NCBI GenBank assembly: GCA_029251165.1
Contig: JAQXDW010000141.1
Coordinates: forward strand, 55,756-119,755
DNA length: 64,000 nt
DNA from: Myxococcota bacterium
Lineage (GTDB): Bacteria > Myxococcota_A > UBA796
Reading direction: 5' to 3'
The notes beneath the pieces are model-generated. The model did not search any database, was not told where the DNA came from, and saw nothing but the letters and a program-made list of their open reading frames with translations. Position numbers and translations under genes: made by a program. Positions 45,035-53,577 of this stretch are shown here, in pieces. Within the stretch, counting starts at the first letter, position 1; every line of letters begins with the position of its first letter.

Positions 45035-46920
45035 CCGTCAATTCTCCAGCCGAACACCCGCGCACCGTCCTCGTCTCGCCACTCCTGAGGAGTGAGGTTG
45101 ATCGGCGTGAAGATCGACGGAGCAGGGACATCGACGGCGCGGAACGGCCAGGGCAGCGCATCGGCAGGGGCGAGCCGAACGCTACCGGCGAACACCGCTC
45201 CGTCCGGCGCCAGGGAGCGGGCCCGGTCTCGCGCGCTGGCCTCCTCCGTGAGCCCTTCCAGCCCCTCCGTGATCGCCTGAATTCGGACGAGCAGCGCACG
45301 GGCCGTGCGGGACTGTCGACCGGCATCGTCAGACACTGCCAGCGGCGTGAGCTGCCCGCGCAGCCTCGCGAGGGTCGGGAGGTGGCTGCTGCGGATGGCG
45401 GCGTCCTCCACCTCCAGGCGCTGCACGAGCTGATCGAGGAGCCGGAGGGTCTCGCTGGGAGCATCCCGAAGCCCGCTGCGGACGTCTCGGGTAAACCGTC
45501 CCAGGTCGCCGCGCGCCAGCGGGTAGAGCAGCTCGACCCTCCGGCCCAGCGCACCTCGTCCCCGCTGGGCATCAATTCCGCGCTCAAACGAGGTGAGGTC
45601 GGCATGGAACGCCGCACGCCACAGCAGATCCTCAAGGATGATGCTGTACTCTCGACGGGGAACCAGCTCCTGGAGCATCACCAGCAGCGCATCGGTGATC
45701 TCAAACTGACCGGCAACATACGACAGCCAGCGGCGACTCAGCGGCTGGATCGTCTCGGCAGCCCTGGACTCCATGGAGAACTGCATCGCATAGGCCATCG
45801 CACGCAGCGCCTCGGGCTGCTCGCCCCGCTCCAGGTGGTCGATCCCACGGTGGAGGGCAATCACCGCGCGCTCGGTGAAGCCGCTGTCGCGATCCAGCGC
45901 CAGGATCGACTGTCCCCGCGCGCCGCTCCAGATCGCGGCGTGCCCCGTGCTGCCGGTCACGACATCACGATGGGCGATCCACTTGTCGACCTCAGCGCCC
46001 GCTCCCGCCGCGATCAGCACGTCGATGATGTCCAGCGCGACGGCATCCAGCGCGGCAGGATCGCCCCCATGGCTCCGGGCATGAGCGAAGAGAAACAGCC
46101 GCCGCTCTGGGGAGAGCGTCATCCACTCTGCAGTGCTCCAGCCCACCGCCGCCCGCAGGATCCGGTCTGACTCGAAGGTGTAGCCTGACGCATCCCGCCG
46201 TATGGCGCTGGTGGACTCCGGAGACAGCCCCAGGAGTCGGCCGAGCGCAGCTTCCTGGCGCGACTGCTGGCGAGCCTTCTGAGCCGCAAGAGCGGCGAGC
46301 TGGAGGCTGATGTCGAACAGCCGGGCCTCGATCACAGCCGCTCCATAGACCCGCTCATTCGCAAGGGTATTCCGGGACTGCCTCAGCAGATCCGCCAACA
46401 ATCGGGCCGCGATCTGGCGCTCTGAGAGGTCCGCAAGCGGCCACTCTCCAGCCATCAGCAGCGCCTCCCGCTGCCGCATGCACTTGCCACGGCTGAACCG
46501 GACCGTCTCCAGCTCCTGAAAGCCCAGGACGTCTCCAATCGCCACGAATCGCTGCTGGCGGTTGACCTGAAAGGCATCGAACGGACGAAGGTTGGCGGAG
46601 CGGTTTCGGCGGGTCATGTTTCGGATGACCCAGTTGTGCATCGCGATCGGCCACAGACCGGCGCCGTCTGAATCTCGGGGCAGCCCATCCGGGCACAGCC
46701 CCAGCTCCCCCAGCGCAGCCCAGGTCACCGAGTGGAAGTCTGGATCATGGGCCGAGACCTCGCCGGTGACCTCCTCCAAGGCGTTGCGCAGCAGCCACAG
46801 CTTCAGCGCCTCGACCGGGGTCCCCTCCCGCAGCGCCATCCGGGCGTTGTAGTAGATGAGCGTGTGATCGGTCGGCGGTGCCCCCGCGACGGCCAGCGCG
46901 GCAAGGAGCATCCCGATCAC
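45031..46920 (-). CDS. Exported uncharacterised helical protein of the MotAB operon
   Basis: The 629-residue protein starts at GTG with a short signal peptide (MIGMLLAALAVAGAPP). The rest is almost entirely alpha-helical with amphipathic repeats reminiscent of TPR/HEAT-like arrays (ALREGTPVEALKLWLLRNALEE, and ALHRGIDHLERGEQPEALRAMAYAM in outline). No catalytic motif is seen. A periplasmic scaffold role is plausible. It overlaps both neighbours by four bases, so it is translated with the motor genes. Confidence 0.72.
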   Translation of the reverse strand: MIGMLLAALAVAGAPPTDHTLIYYNARMALREGTPVEALKLWLLRNALEEVTGEVSAHDPDFHSVTWAALGELGLCPDGLPRDSDGAGLWPIAMHNWVIRNMTRRNRSANLRPFDAFQVNRQQRFVAIGDVLGFQELETVRFSRGKCMRQREALLMAGEWPLADLSERQIAARLLADLLRQSRNTLANERVYGAAVIEARLFDISLQLAALAAQKARQQSRQEAALGRLLGLSPESTSAIRRDASGYTFESDRILRAAVGWSTAEWMTLSPERRLFLFAHARSHGGDPAALDAVALDIIDVLIAAGAGAEVDKWIAHRDVVTGSTGHAAIWSGARGQSILALDRDSGFTERAVIALHRGIDHLERGEQPEALRAMAYAMQFSMESRAAETIQPLSRRWLSYVAGQFEITDALLVMLQELVPRREYSIILEDLLWRAAFHADLTSFERGIDAQRGRGALGRRVELLYPLARGDLGRFTRDVRSGLRDAPSETLRLLDQLVQRLEVEDAAIRSSHLPTLARLRGQLTPLAVSDDAGRQSRTARALLVRIQAITEGLEGLTEEASARDRARSLAPDGAVFAGSVRLAPADALPWPFRAVDVPAPSIFTPINLTPQEWRDEDGARVFGWRIDG

Positions 46921-47756
46921 AGCGCCACCCCGATCGCCAGGGAGAAGTCCGCCCAGAACAAGAGCTGGGAGCCCGAGACCGGCGCGAGCAGCGGAACGGA
47001 GAACATGGCTCGGGGCGAGATGAACAGCCCCTGCTTGAAGTAGATGTCGTTTCCAAAGCCGGCCATCAGACCGTAGCGCCCGGGATCAACCTGCATCGCA
47101 TCGAGCCGCTGGTCCTCGAGGTTCTCAAGCTCCGCCGCCGACAGCGCCGGAGCGATCAGCGCCGCACCGACCTCCCGGATCTTCAGCCCCTGGAAGCCGG
47201 TCGGGTAGACGAGGTAGTGGATCCCGCCGTAGGCGTTGAGCACGAGCTGAGCGGCGGGAAAGAACCGGGGGAAGGTGGTCACCACGCCCTCCGCCAGCGG
47301 CACGCCGACGTTGAAGTCCACCTCGACGCGCTTGGGACGTCCGGGCTGCCGGTAAGGGGTCAGCGCGAGCAGCTCGCTGGAGGGGGTGTCCCAGACCCAC
47401 GCCCGACTCAGTCCGACCTCAAAGAGGAGGCCGTTGCTCTCGAAGCGCGCCATCCCCCCGCCCCGGATGGTGTTGAAGTTGTTCAGCTCGAAGTAGTGAT
47501 CACCCGTCACGGCGAGCATCACCCGGCTCCGACGCCAGCTGAACTCGACCGGGGTAGAGGCCGTGCCGATGGTGCGCTCCGCGAGCACGTCGAACGGGGT
47601 CCGGAACCGAGAGAGGTCGTCTTCCGGCTCGGCATCGTCCGAGCCGGCGTCCCCAGCCCCGTCGGCAGGCACGTCGTCGTCCTGGGCGTGCGCAGAGGCG
47701 AGCAGCAAGAGGGCGGTGAGGGCGATGCTAGGGGTCAAGGGGGTACCCCGAGTCAC
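46917..47756 (-). CDS. Probable outer-membrane beta-barrel protein of the MotAB operon
   Basis: The 279-residue protein starts at GTG and has a clear signal peptide cleaved after SAHA. An acidic spacer (about 25-50) is followed by alternating strands such as SRVMLAVTGDHYFEL, RFESNGLLFEVGLSRAWVW and LLFWADFSLAIGVAL, typical of a small outer-membrane barrel. No family is recognised. The start overlaps the end of the preceding lipoprotein gene by 29 bases. In myxobacterial gliding systems similar barrels form the outer-membrane part of a trans-envelope complex, which this operon's layout suggests too. Confidence 0.72.
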   Translation of the reverse strand: MTRGTPLTPSIALTALLLLASAHAQDDDVPADGAGDAGSDDAEPEDDLSRFRTPFDVLAERTIGTASTPVEFSWRRSRVMLAVTGDHYFELNNFNTIRGGGMARFESNGLLFEVGLSRAWVWDTPSSELLALTPYRQPGRPKRVEVDFNVGVPLAEGVVTTFPRFFPAAQLVLNAYGGIHYLVYPTGFQGLKIREVGAALIAPALSAAELENLEDQRLDAMQVDPGRYGLMAGFGNDIYFKQGLFISPRAMFSVPLLAPVSGSQLLFWADFSLAIGVAL

Positions 47757-49794
47757 CCGGAACGGGGTAGTCCGGCTGATAACAGCTCGTGGCGTAGGTG
47801 GTCCGGAACGGGGAGCTGATGTTGTAGACCCCGGCAGAGTCGAAGGTCGGGTGGCTGCAGAACCGTCGGCACTGGGTCAGCGTCTCCTCCAGCGAGAACG
47901 ACTCGCTCTCCCACATCACCGAGCCGTAGTAGCTCTCCACGTCGGAGGCGATCCCGAACGGAACGCTGACCCCGAAGGCGGTCGCAGCGCCCGCCGCGAT
48001 GGCCTCGTACTCCATCTGAAGCAAGAACGGAAAGTCCCAGAAGATGCCCAGCTCGTAGGTCTCCTCGCCAAACAGGCTGTGCCAGTCGTTGATAAACGAC
48101 AGCGGCAGCAGCCCCAGCGCAGCGAAGCTGCAGAATTCGTCTCCGAGTCCGAACTCGTCGCACTTCTTGTCGATGAGCTGCTCGAACAGCTCGGTCTGCA
48201 TGAACCCTGTTCGGAATGCATAGAACTGAGCGGTGTCGTCGACACAGTAGGAGAACGAGTCGGCGGGCTCGGCGCTGATCAGCTCGTTGTTGAGGAAGGT
48301 CACCACACCGTAGTCCCCGAAGTCGATGTGATCGGAGGTGACAGCGAACTCAGGCGTCTTGTAGCTGAGGGTCTGGACGGTGCCGGCCTGGGAGTCGGAG
48401 TAGTCGTCGATGAATTCGAGGTACTGCTGGCGTGAGGTGAGGATCGGCAGGCCGCCAAACGACAGCGGGCCGAGATCAAGGCTCGGGTTGTCTGCCAGGA
48501 TCGCACAGTTGAGGCTCGCGACGCTGATGACCTCATCGGGATCGAAGGTGGAGGGCAGCGATGCCGGGCACCACAGCGTGGAGGTCAGCAGCTCGGGCAG
48601 GGTCAGCTGGCGGGCATAGCTGTCGAACACAAACGCACCGGCCAGGCGCGGCGTGCTGCGGTGTCGCTCATCGGGGAGGATCTGGACGAGGGCATCCTCC
48701 AGCATCTCCGAGACGCCATCCTCGGCGTCGTGGTGGAGTCCGATGACGAGCACCATGTCCTCGCCGTCAGGGCGGCTGGCCTCCAGGGTGTCGGTGAACA
48801 CCTCCGCGAGGGTGTCGGCGAAGTTCTCCGAGGCCCACCCGTCGATGCAGGTCGTCGGGACGTCCTCCATCTGGAGCCGCTGGCGCTGCATCTCCTCGTG
48901 CGCATCCGAGATGACGCGGTTGCAGGGGGCGAGAAAGAACGGCAAGACCCGCGCATCGTGGACCGGGCTTCGAAGCGATGGAAATGCAGGTCGGACCTCA
49001 GGATTCTTCTTGGCGAGAGCGCCAGTGGTGAAGCCTCCGGTGCCATCCTGGACGGTGGCCTGGGCGCAGACCATGGAGGCCGAGGCGGCATCGCTGGGGA
49101 GATCCTCTTCGTTGAACACCGCCCGCTCGGAGGTCTCCGTGAGCGACAGTCCGGCGTCGATGAAGCTGCTGGGGCAGCTCTCTCCGTAGCCATATGGGTT
49201 CTCGCTGGAGCCGAGCAGAGCGGTCCCGTAGGTCTGCTCCTCGATCCGAATCTGCCGCCGCAGCCCGAGCGCCTGTGCCTGCTGGTTTCGCACGGTGGGG
49301 AACTGGTGCCGGCCGCGCCACTGGACGCGCTGGTTGGTCTCCTCGAACACCCCATAGACGATGAGGCTGCGGTTGGCGTGCGGTGCCCCCTCGTCGACGA
49401 CGTTGAACACTGTGTTTGGCTCCAGCGCCAGCTCACCGTCGACGTGGTATCGCAGCCGGATCTGGACCTCACGGGGCTCGCTGGGCACGTGCAGACTGGT
49501 GCTGCCGCAGCGGGCATCGCTCCCGCAGTCGACGTCGACGTGGGGGTGGACTGCGGGCAGGGTGGTGATGTCTGTCCAGGGAACCCGCTCCTCGTCGGTT
49601 GCATAGGTGACCTCGATGACCGTGGGATCACCGATGCCCTGGTCAGCAGCAGCTTCATAGAAGATGAAGAGGGTCTCTTCCTCGGCGAACCAGGCAGCGT
49701 CCGCGAGGGTAAAGCCAGCAGCCACGTCGAAGATCGGCACCTTGCCGCAGGATGTTCCCGCCAGCGCAAGCCCAGCGGCGACCAGTCCCCTCAC
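47728..49794 (-). CDS. Large uncharacterised lipoprotein of the MotAB operon
   Basis: The 688-residue protein has the signal MRGLVAAGLALAGTSC (lipobox GTSC). The mature region is acidic and Cys-rich (about a dozen Cys in scattered pairs), consistent with disulfides in an exported protein. I do not recognise any domain. A central part, DMVLVIGLHHDAEDGVSEML, looks like an alpha/beta fold segment. It overlaps the FliG-like gene by four bases, directly downstream of the motor core, so it may be a surface or outer-membrane component of the same machine. Confidence 0.75.
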   Translation of the reverse strand: MRGLVAAGLALAGTSCGKVPIFDVAAGFTLADAAWFAEEETLFIFYEAAADQGIGDPTVIEVTYATDEERVPWTDITTLPAVHPHVDVDCGSDARCGSTSLHVPSEPREVQIRLRYHVDGELALEPNTVFNVVDEGAPHANRSLIVYGVFEETNQRVQWRGRHQFPTVRNQQAQALGLRRQIRIEEQTYGTALLGSSENPYGYGESCPSSFIDAGLSLTETSERAVFNEEDLPSDAASASMVCAQATVQDGTGGFTTGALAKKNPEVRPAFPSLRSPVHDARVLPFFLAPCNRVISDAHEEMQRQRLQMEDVPTTCIDGWASENFADTLAEVFTDTLEASRPDGEDMVLVIGLHHDAEDGVSEMLEDALVQILPDERHRSTPRLAGAFVFDSYARQLTLPELLTSTLWCPASLPSTFDPDEVISVASLNCAILADNPSLDLGPLSFGGLPILTSRQQYLEFIDDYSDSQAGTVQTLSYKTPEFAVTSDHIDFGDYGVVTFLNNELISAEPADSFSYCVDDTAQFYAFRTGFMQTELFEQLIDKKCDEFGLGDEFCSFAALGLLPLSFINDWHSLFGEETYELGIFWDFPFLLQMEYEAIAAGAATAFGVSVPFGIASDVESYYGSVMWESESFSLEETLTQCRRFCSHPTFDSAGVYNISSPFRTTYATSCYQPDYPVPGDSGYPLDP

Positions 49795-51581
49795 AGGCTG
49801 ACCACAGGACGCACGATCTGCTCAAACGGCACCCCAGCCTGAGAGAGGTGGCGCTGGAAGCTGCGGGAGAGGGCATCGCGCCCCTGGCGGGCGAGGGTGA
49901 GCTGCTGGGCACGAGAGGCGAAGCCGGAGACGGAGCCCACTGAGGCGCGCAGGGAATTTGGCAGCCCGGCGAGCAGGTCCGCGCGGACCTCGGCGTCCTG
50001 AGTGGACATCCACGCCGCGAGGGTCTCGATGTCGATCTCCAGCAGGAGGTCGGCCCGGGACTCTGGCGAGAGGGTCAGGAGCATGTCGGCGGTGAAGATG
50101 CCCCGGTACCAGTCCGGCAGGCTGCCGTTGAGCCGCTGCAGCGCGGCCGCGAACAGCCCGACACGCACCGCAGCAGGGATCTTCGGCAGCAGGACCGAGA
50201 GGGCAGAGGCCGCGTCAACGGCAGAGCCACGATCGAGCACCATGCCAGCGTTGGGAGCCGGGGGCAGCGGAGCGTCTCCACGCGCGGCACGGAGGACCTC
50301 GAAGATGTAGTCGGCCTCGACCGGATCCATGCGATCGCTTCGCAGCAGCTCCTCAGACAGGTCCGCAGCCTGATGGGCAGAGAAGAGCTGGACCATCTCG
50401 TGCTGCTTGTCGACCGGTGCGAGGGCGAACAGCAGTGCACCCGGGCGGGCGGGGAGGTCGGCGATGAACGACACGAGGCCGGCGGCGCCGAAGTCTTCCC
50501 GCAGGCTGCGCACGATCTGGGCGTCGGACTGCGTGGTGAGGGCAGCGGACAGCGCGTGGCGGTTGAGGGACTCGAAGAAGGCATCGTCTTCTGGCAGCGC
50601 GGAGACATCGACAGTCTTGAGGTAGTCGGCCAGCGCCAGCTTCGCGGCCGCGACCTCACCGCCTGTGGGGAAGGCTGCGGGGAAGTGTCGGGGGAAGGTC
50701 AGCACCGCCTTGGCGAGCAGCGGCATGTCACCGGAGCGCAGCAGCTCGTAGATGAGCGCCTCCAGCTCTGCCTCGTCCGAGCCATCCGCCGCCATCCCAG
50801 ACAGCCGCTGGCGCCACGCGAGGTCCTGCTGGGCGACGAACTCCGAGACGTCGTCCGACACCTCGCCCACCACCGCCTCCGCGCTGTCGGCCGGCACATC
50901 GTCGCGGCCTCCGGTGAGCTGGGCGAGCATGAGCTGCTCCTCCAGGGAGTCCCGCCCGACCCGACGCCACGACCAGATCAGCACCATGCCCGCGAGCGAG
51001 ATCAGCCCGATGGCGATCATCCAGAAGAAGTGGGGCAGCAGGGTGTGCCACAGCTCACGACCCGCGATCGGCATGGTCAGCCACGCGTCGGGCTCAGCCT
51101 CGACGACGGCCTCCAGCTCGGGCTCTGGCTCGGGGGTGCTGTCGGCAGAGGGCGGCTGGCGGAGGTAGTCGGGGATCGGCTGGAGGGCCTGGTTGTCCAC
51201 CGACACCACCGTCCAGCTCGTCGAGACCTTGGACTGCAGGCGGCGGACGAGGGCCTGGATGTCGCTGGCGTCCTCGGAGGGCTCGTGGGCGAAGCTACAG
51301 GTGGCCTGGGTGAGGAACTCCTGAGAGTCGACACTGCCGGGGCCTGGATCGAGCCCGAAGCCCGGCATGGAGGTCGACCGAGGCTGATCGATCACAGCAT
51401 GATCGCCGTAGGTGCAGCCGCGCGAGAAGCACCGCTCGGCATCGCAGTCGGCGTACAGGGCCAGCTCAAACCGGCTCTCCAGCCGGGCCAGCTCCGCGAG
51501 CACTGCGGGCGGGATCTGCCGCCGGGGAAGCTGGGCAGAGGCATCTGGGGTCAGGCCAGCGAGGGCAAGAAAGGCAACCAT
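49791..51581 (-). CDS. Membrane-anchored protein with FliG-M/FliG-C-like cytoplasmic region
   Basis: The 596-residue protein has a signal-like N-terminus (to about residue 17), a periplasmic region with Cys46, 51, 56 and 95, a Pro/Glu linker, and a transmembrane helix at about 181-205 (FFWMIAIGLISLAGMVLIW) followed by RRVGR, placing the C-terminal ~390 residues in the cytoplasm. Residues 376-430 resemble the FliG middle domain (LPARPGALLFALAPVDKQ, then a VEADYIFEVL end like FliG's EVEEVL). Residues 494-580 resemble FliG-C (GIFTADMLLTLS, LLLEIDIETLAAWMS, EVRADLLAGLPNSLRASV). The acidic cluster and GPVR motif of classical FliG-C are absent. It starts immediately after the motB stop. Alternative: the related MgtE N-terminal superhelical fold, but the MotAB context favours a rotor-like role. 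Confidence 0.62.
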   Translation of the reverse strand: MVAFLALAGLTPDASAQLPRRQIPPAVLAELARLESRFELALYADCDAERCFSRGCTYGDHAVIDQPRSTSMPGFGLDPGPGSVDSQEFLTQATCSFAHEPSEDASDIQALVRRLQSKVSTSWTVVSVDNQALQPIPDYLRQPPSADSTPEPEPELEAVVEAEPDAWLTMPIAGRELWHTLLPHFFWMIAIGLISLAGMVLIWSWRRVGRDSLEEQLMLAQLTGGRDDVPADSAEAVVGEVSDDVSEFVAQQDLAWRQRLSGMAADGSDEAELEALIYELLRSGDMPLLAKAVLTFPRHFPAAFPTGGEVAAAKLALADYLKTVDVSALPEDDAFFESLNRHALSAALTTQSDAQIVRSLREDFGAAGLVSFIADLPARPGALLFALAPVDKQHEMVQLFSAHQAADLSEELLRSDRMDPVEADYIFEVLRAARGDAPLPPAPNAGMVLDRGSAVDAASALSVLLPKIPAAVRVGLFAAALQRLNGSLPDWYRGIFTADMLLTLSPESRADLLLEIDIETLAAWMSTQDAEVRADLLAGLPNSLRASVGSVSGFASRAQQLTLARQGRDALSRSFQRHLSQAGVPFEQIVRPVVSL

Positions 51582-52208
51582 TTAGTAGATCCTCACAACA
51601 ACCCGGCGGTGCCGGGCAAGGCGCTCCGAGACCGACAGCCCCTCCAGGGACTCCTCCGGCAGCGGCACGGTGTCTGCGTAGCCCTCGACCCGGATGCGCC
51701 CCTGCTCGATCCCGACCGTCTCCAGGCGGGCTCGGACGGCGTTGGCACGGTCTGCGGACAGCTCCCAGTTGGAGCGATAGGCCGACCCGGATCCGATGGG
51801 ATTGGAGTCGGTGTGTCCCTCGACGGCGAAGCCATAGCGATCCGCGTACGGAACGAGCGTCTGGAGCATGCTGTCGAGGGTGGGCGCCTGCTCGGAGCGG
51901 ATCAGCGCCTGCCCGGAGTCGAACATCAGCCCGGAGTTCAGGGACAGCTTCAGGCCGATGTCCGTCAGGTCTGTCTGGATCATCTCCTCCAGCCCAGCCT
52001 CCGCGATCTGGGCGTCGATCTCCTCCTGGATCGACGAGAGGCTCGCGGGCTGCTCGATGCCCGAGATGCCCTCCGCGATCTGCTGCATCTTCGACTTGCT
52101 GACATCCGCGGCCGCCAGCATCATCACGAAGAAGATGAGGAGGTTGGTGATCAGGTCTGCGTAGGAGAGCAGCCAGCCCTCGTCGCTGGTGTGGGATCGT
52201 CGCTGCAC
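51582..52208 (-). CDS. motB: MotB-type stator protein with OmpA peptidoglycan-binding domain
   Basis: The 208-residue protein is a short MotB. It has a basic cytoplasmic tail, then WLLSYADLITNLLIFFVMM with the proton-binding Asp18, a plug/linker region (about 31-85), and an OmpA-like domain with GHTDSNP at 131-137 and NWELSADRANAV at 147-158 for peptidoglycan anchoring. Classical MotB proteins are usually longer, with a larger linker. It pairs with the MotA gene 3 bases upstream and abuts the FliG-like gene downstream. It should form a 5:2 MotA:MotB proton channel. No flagellar structural genes are nearby, so the driven partner is presumably encoded in this operon. Confidence 0.9.
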   Translation of the reverse strand: MQRRSHTSDEGWLLSYADLITNLLIFFVMMLAAADVSKSKMQQIAEGISGIEQPASLSSIQEEIDAQIAEAGLEEMIQTDLTDIGLKLSLNSGLMFDSGQALIRSEQAPTLDSMLQTLVPYADRYGFAVEGHTDSNPIGSGSAYRSNWELSADRANAVRARLETVGIEQGRIRVEGYADTVPLPEESLEGLSVSERLARHRRVVVRIY

Positions 52209-52211
52209 GCC

Positions 52212-52934
52212 CTACCCCCTCACGGCTTCGCGGCCCGAGCGCGCGATGAGCCCGCTGACCGACTGCTCGCACCGCTCCAGGGCACCGAGGCGCTCGTCGA
52301 GGAGGTTGCGGAGATAGTGGCCGATCGGACCGGCGACACCAGCACCAAATGCCACCCCGTACAGGGTCGCCAGCAGGGCCAGCGAGATCGCCGAGCCGAG
52401 GTTCATGCTGTCTGCGCCCATGTTGCGAAACAGCTGGATCATGCCGGTGATGGTGCCGACCATGCCAAACGACGGCGCCAGCTTCGCCAGCAGCTCCCAA
52501 TTGCCGATCGCCGGCTGCCAGCGACTCATCTCGGCGTGGCGCAGCTCGGTGAAGGCCGCGCGGGTCGCTTCCTCGGGCGCACGATGCAGCACCAGCTCCA
52601 GCATCCGTGCCATCACCGGAAACCGACTTCGCTCCGCCAGCTCAACGGCCTGGGCACGCTTTCCATCGAGCCACAGCGCGGAGAGCTGCACCCGCTCAGC
52701 CTCCAGGGCCTCGGTGTCCTTCGAGAGCACGCCGAGGCCCGGCACGATCTCCCGGAGGCAGGTGAAGGTCCGCAGCGCGGTCTGGGTGGAGGAGGAGACC
52801 ATCACCGCCGCGAACGAGCCGCCGAGCACCATCACCGCCGCGTGGGCATCGAAGGCGGAGATGACCGCGCCGGTGCGGTCCTGGAAGCCGTACTGGACCA
52901 CGAAAGCGAGGAGAATCAAGCCAATAATCTGCAC
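52212..52934 (-). CDS. motA: MotA-type proton channel protein
   Basis: The 240-residue protein has four transmembrane segments: IIGLILLAFVVQYGF, AVMVLGGSFAAVMVSS, then after a ~95-residue cytoplasmic loop APSFGMVGTITGMI and ISLALLATLYGVAFGAGVAGP. Pro153 and Pro203 correspond to the two functionally important prolines of E. coli MotA (Pro173 and Pro222). The cytoplasmic loop (about 52-145) is charged, as needed for contact with a rotor. Classical MotA proteins are longer (about 250-300 residues). MotA/TolQ/ExbB superfamily members are hard to tell apart in isolation; the MotB partner with an OmpA domain supports MotA. Confidence 0.9.
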   Translation of the reverse strand: MQIIGLILLAFVVQYGFQDRTGAVISAFDAHAAVMVLGGSFAAVMVSSSTQTALRTFTCLREIVPGLGVLSKDTEALEAERVQLSALWLDGKRAQAVELAERSRFPVMARMLELVLHRAPEEATRAAFTELRHAEMSRWQPAIGNWELLAKLAPSFGMVGTITGMIQLFRNMGADSMNLGSAISLALLATLYGVAFGAGVAGPIGHYLRNLLDERLGALERCEQSVSGLIARSGREAVRG

Positions 52935-52944
52935 GTCTATACTC

Positions 52945-53577
52945 CTAATTCGCCTGACGCTGGAGCTCTTCCAGCTTGCGTCGGACCGCGGGATCCGTCT
53001 CGATCTCTTCCACCGCCTCGTACACCTCGATCGCCTTCTCCCGCTCGCCGAGCATCAGGAGGATCGAGCCCTTGGCACGGAGCGTCTCGGGGTGGCTGGG
53101 GTAGCGTGCGAGGACCAGCTCGCACCACTCCAGGGCCAGCTGATAGTTGCCCGCCGACAGCGCCTCCTGCATCAGCGTGCGGCCACGCGTGATGCTGACC
53201 TCGGGGGCGTCGGGGTTCACCTGGAGGCCCCGCTCTCGGTAGGCAGCGTCCAGCGTGCCGTCGGCCATCGAGGGCGGCGGGGGGACGAGGCGGGTCGCCG
53301 GGATGGTCTCAACGTCGGTGGCCGAGGCGGTGTGCTCAATGACGATGCGCTGGCCGCTGGCGAGCATCGGGATCTCCACCTCGGTGATCACCGTGCCGTC
53401 GTTCCAGCTCACCTTCATCGCAGTGGTCGAGCCGAAGGCCATCGGGCGCAGCTGGGTGCCCTCCTCGTCCGCCAGCGCCGGGTTCGTCTCCGGAGCCGGC
53501 TCGATGAGGTAGTGCGTGTAGTTGCGGGCCGCGCAGCCGCTGGCGAGCAGCAGGGGCAAGAGAAGGCGGGTGGTCAT
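52945..53577 (-). CDS. TPR-containing lipoprotein upstream of motA
   Basis: The 210-residue protein has signal MTTRLLLPLLLASGC. The N-terminal mature part (about 20-100) contains strands including VSWNDGTVITEVEIP. The C-terminal part (about 125-208) holds TPR-like helices: ALSAGNYQLALEWCELVLARYP followed by LRAKGSILLMLGEREKAIEVYEAVEEI in outline. TPR lipoproteins often serve as assembly factors or pilotins for envelope machines. It overlaps the preceding gene by four bases and lies ten bases before motA. Confidence 0.82.
   Translation of the reverse strand: MTTRLLLPLLLASGCAARNYTHYLIEPAPETNPALADEEGTQLRPMAFGSTTAMKVSWNDGTVITEVEIPMLASGQRIVIEHTASATDVETIPATRLVPPPPSMADGTLDAAYRERGLQVNPDAPEVSITRGRTLMQEALSAGNYQLALEWCELVLARYPSHPETLRAKGSILLMLGEREKAIEVYEAVEEIETDPAVRRKLEELQRQAN

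Noticed and set aside
52212..52934. Assignment of this gene as TolQ/ExbB.
   Set aside because: The partner has a MotB membrane motif and OmpA domain of MotB type, and the two key prolines align with MotA. No TolA, TolB or Pal gene is next to it.
50373..53192. A 939-codon plus-strand frame opposite the FliG-like, motB and motA genes.
   Set aside because: Its translation is His/Arg/Gln-rich and featureless; the opposite strand has matching overlaps, MotA/MotB motifs and ribosome sites.
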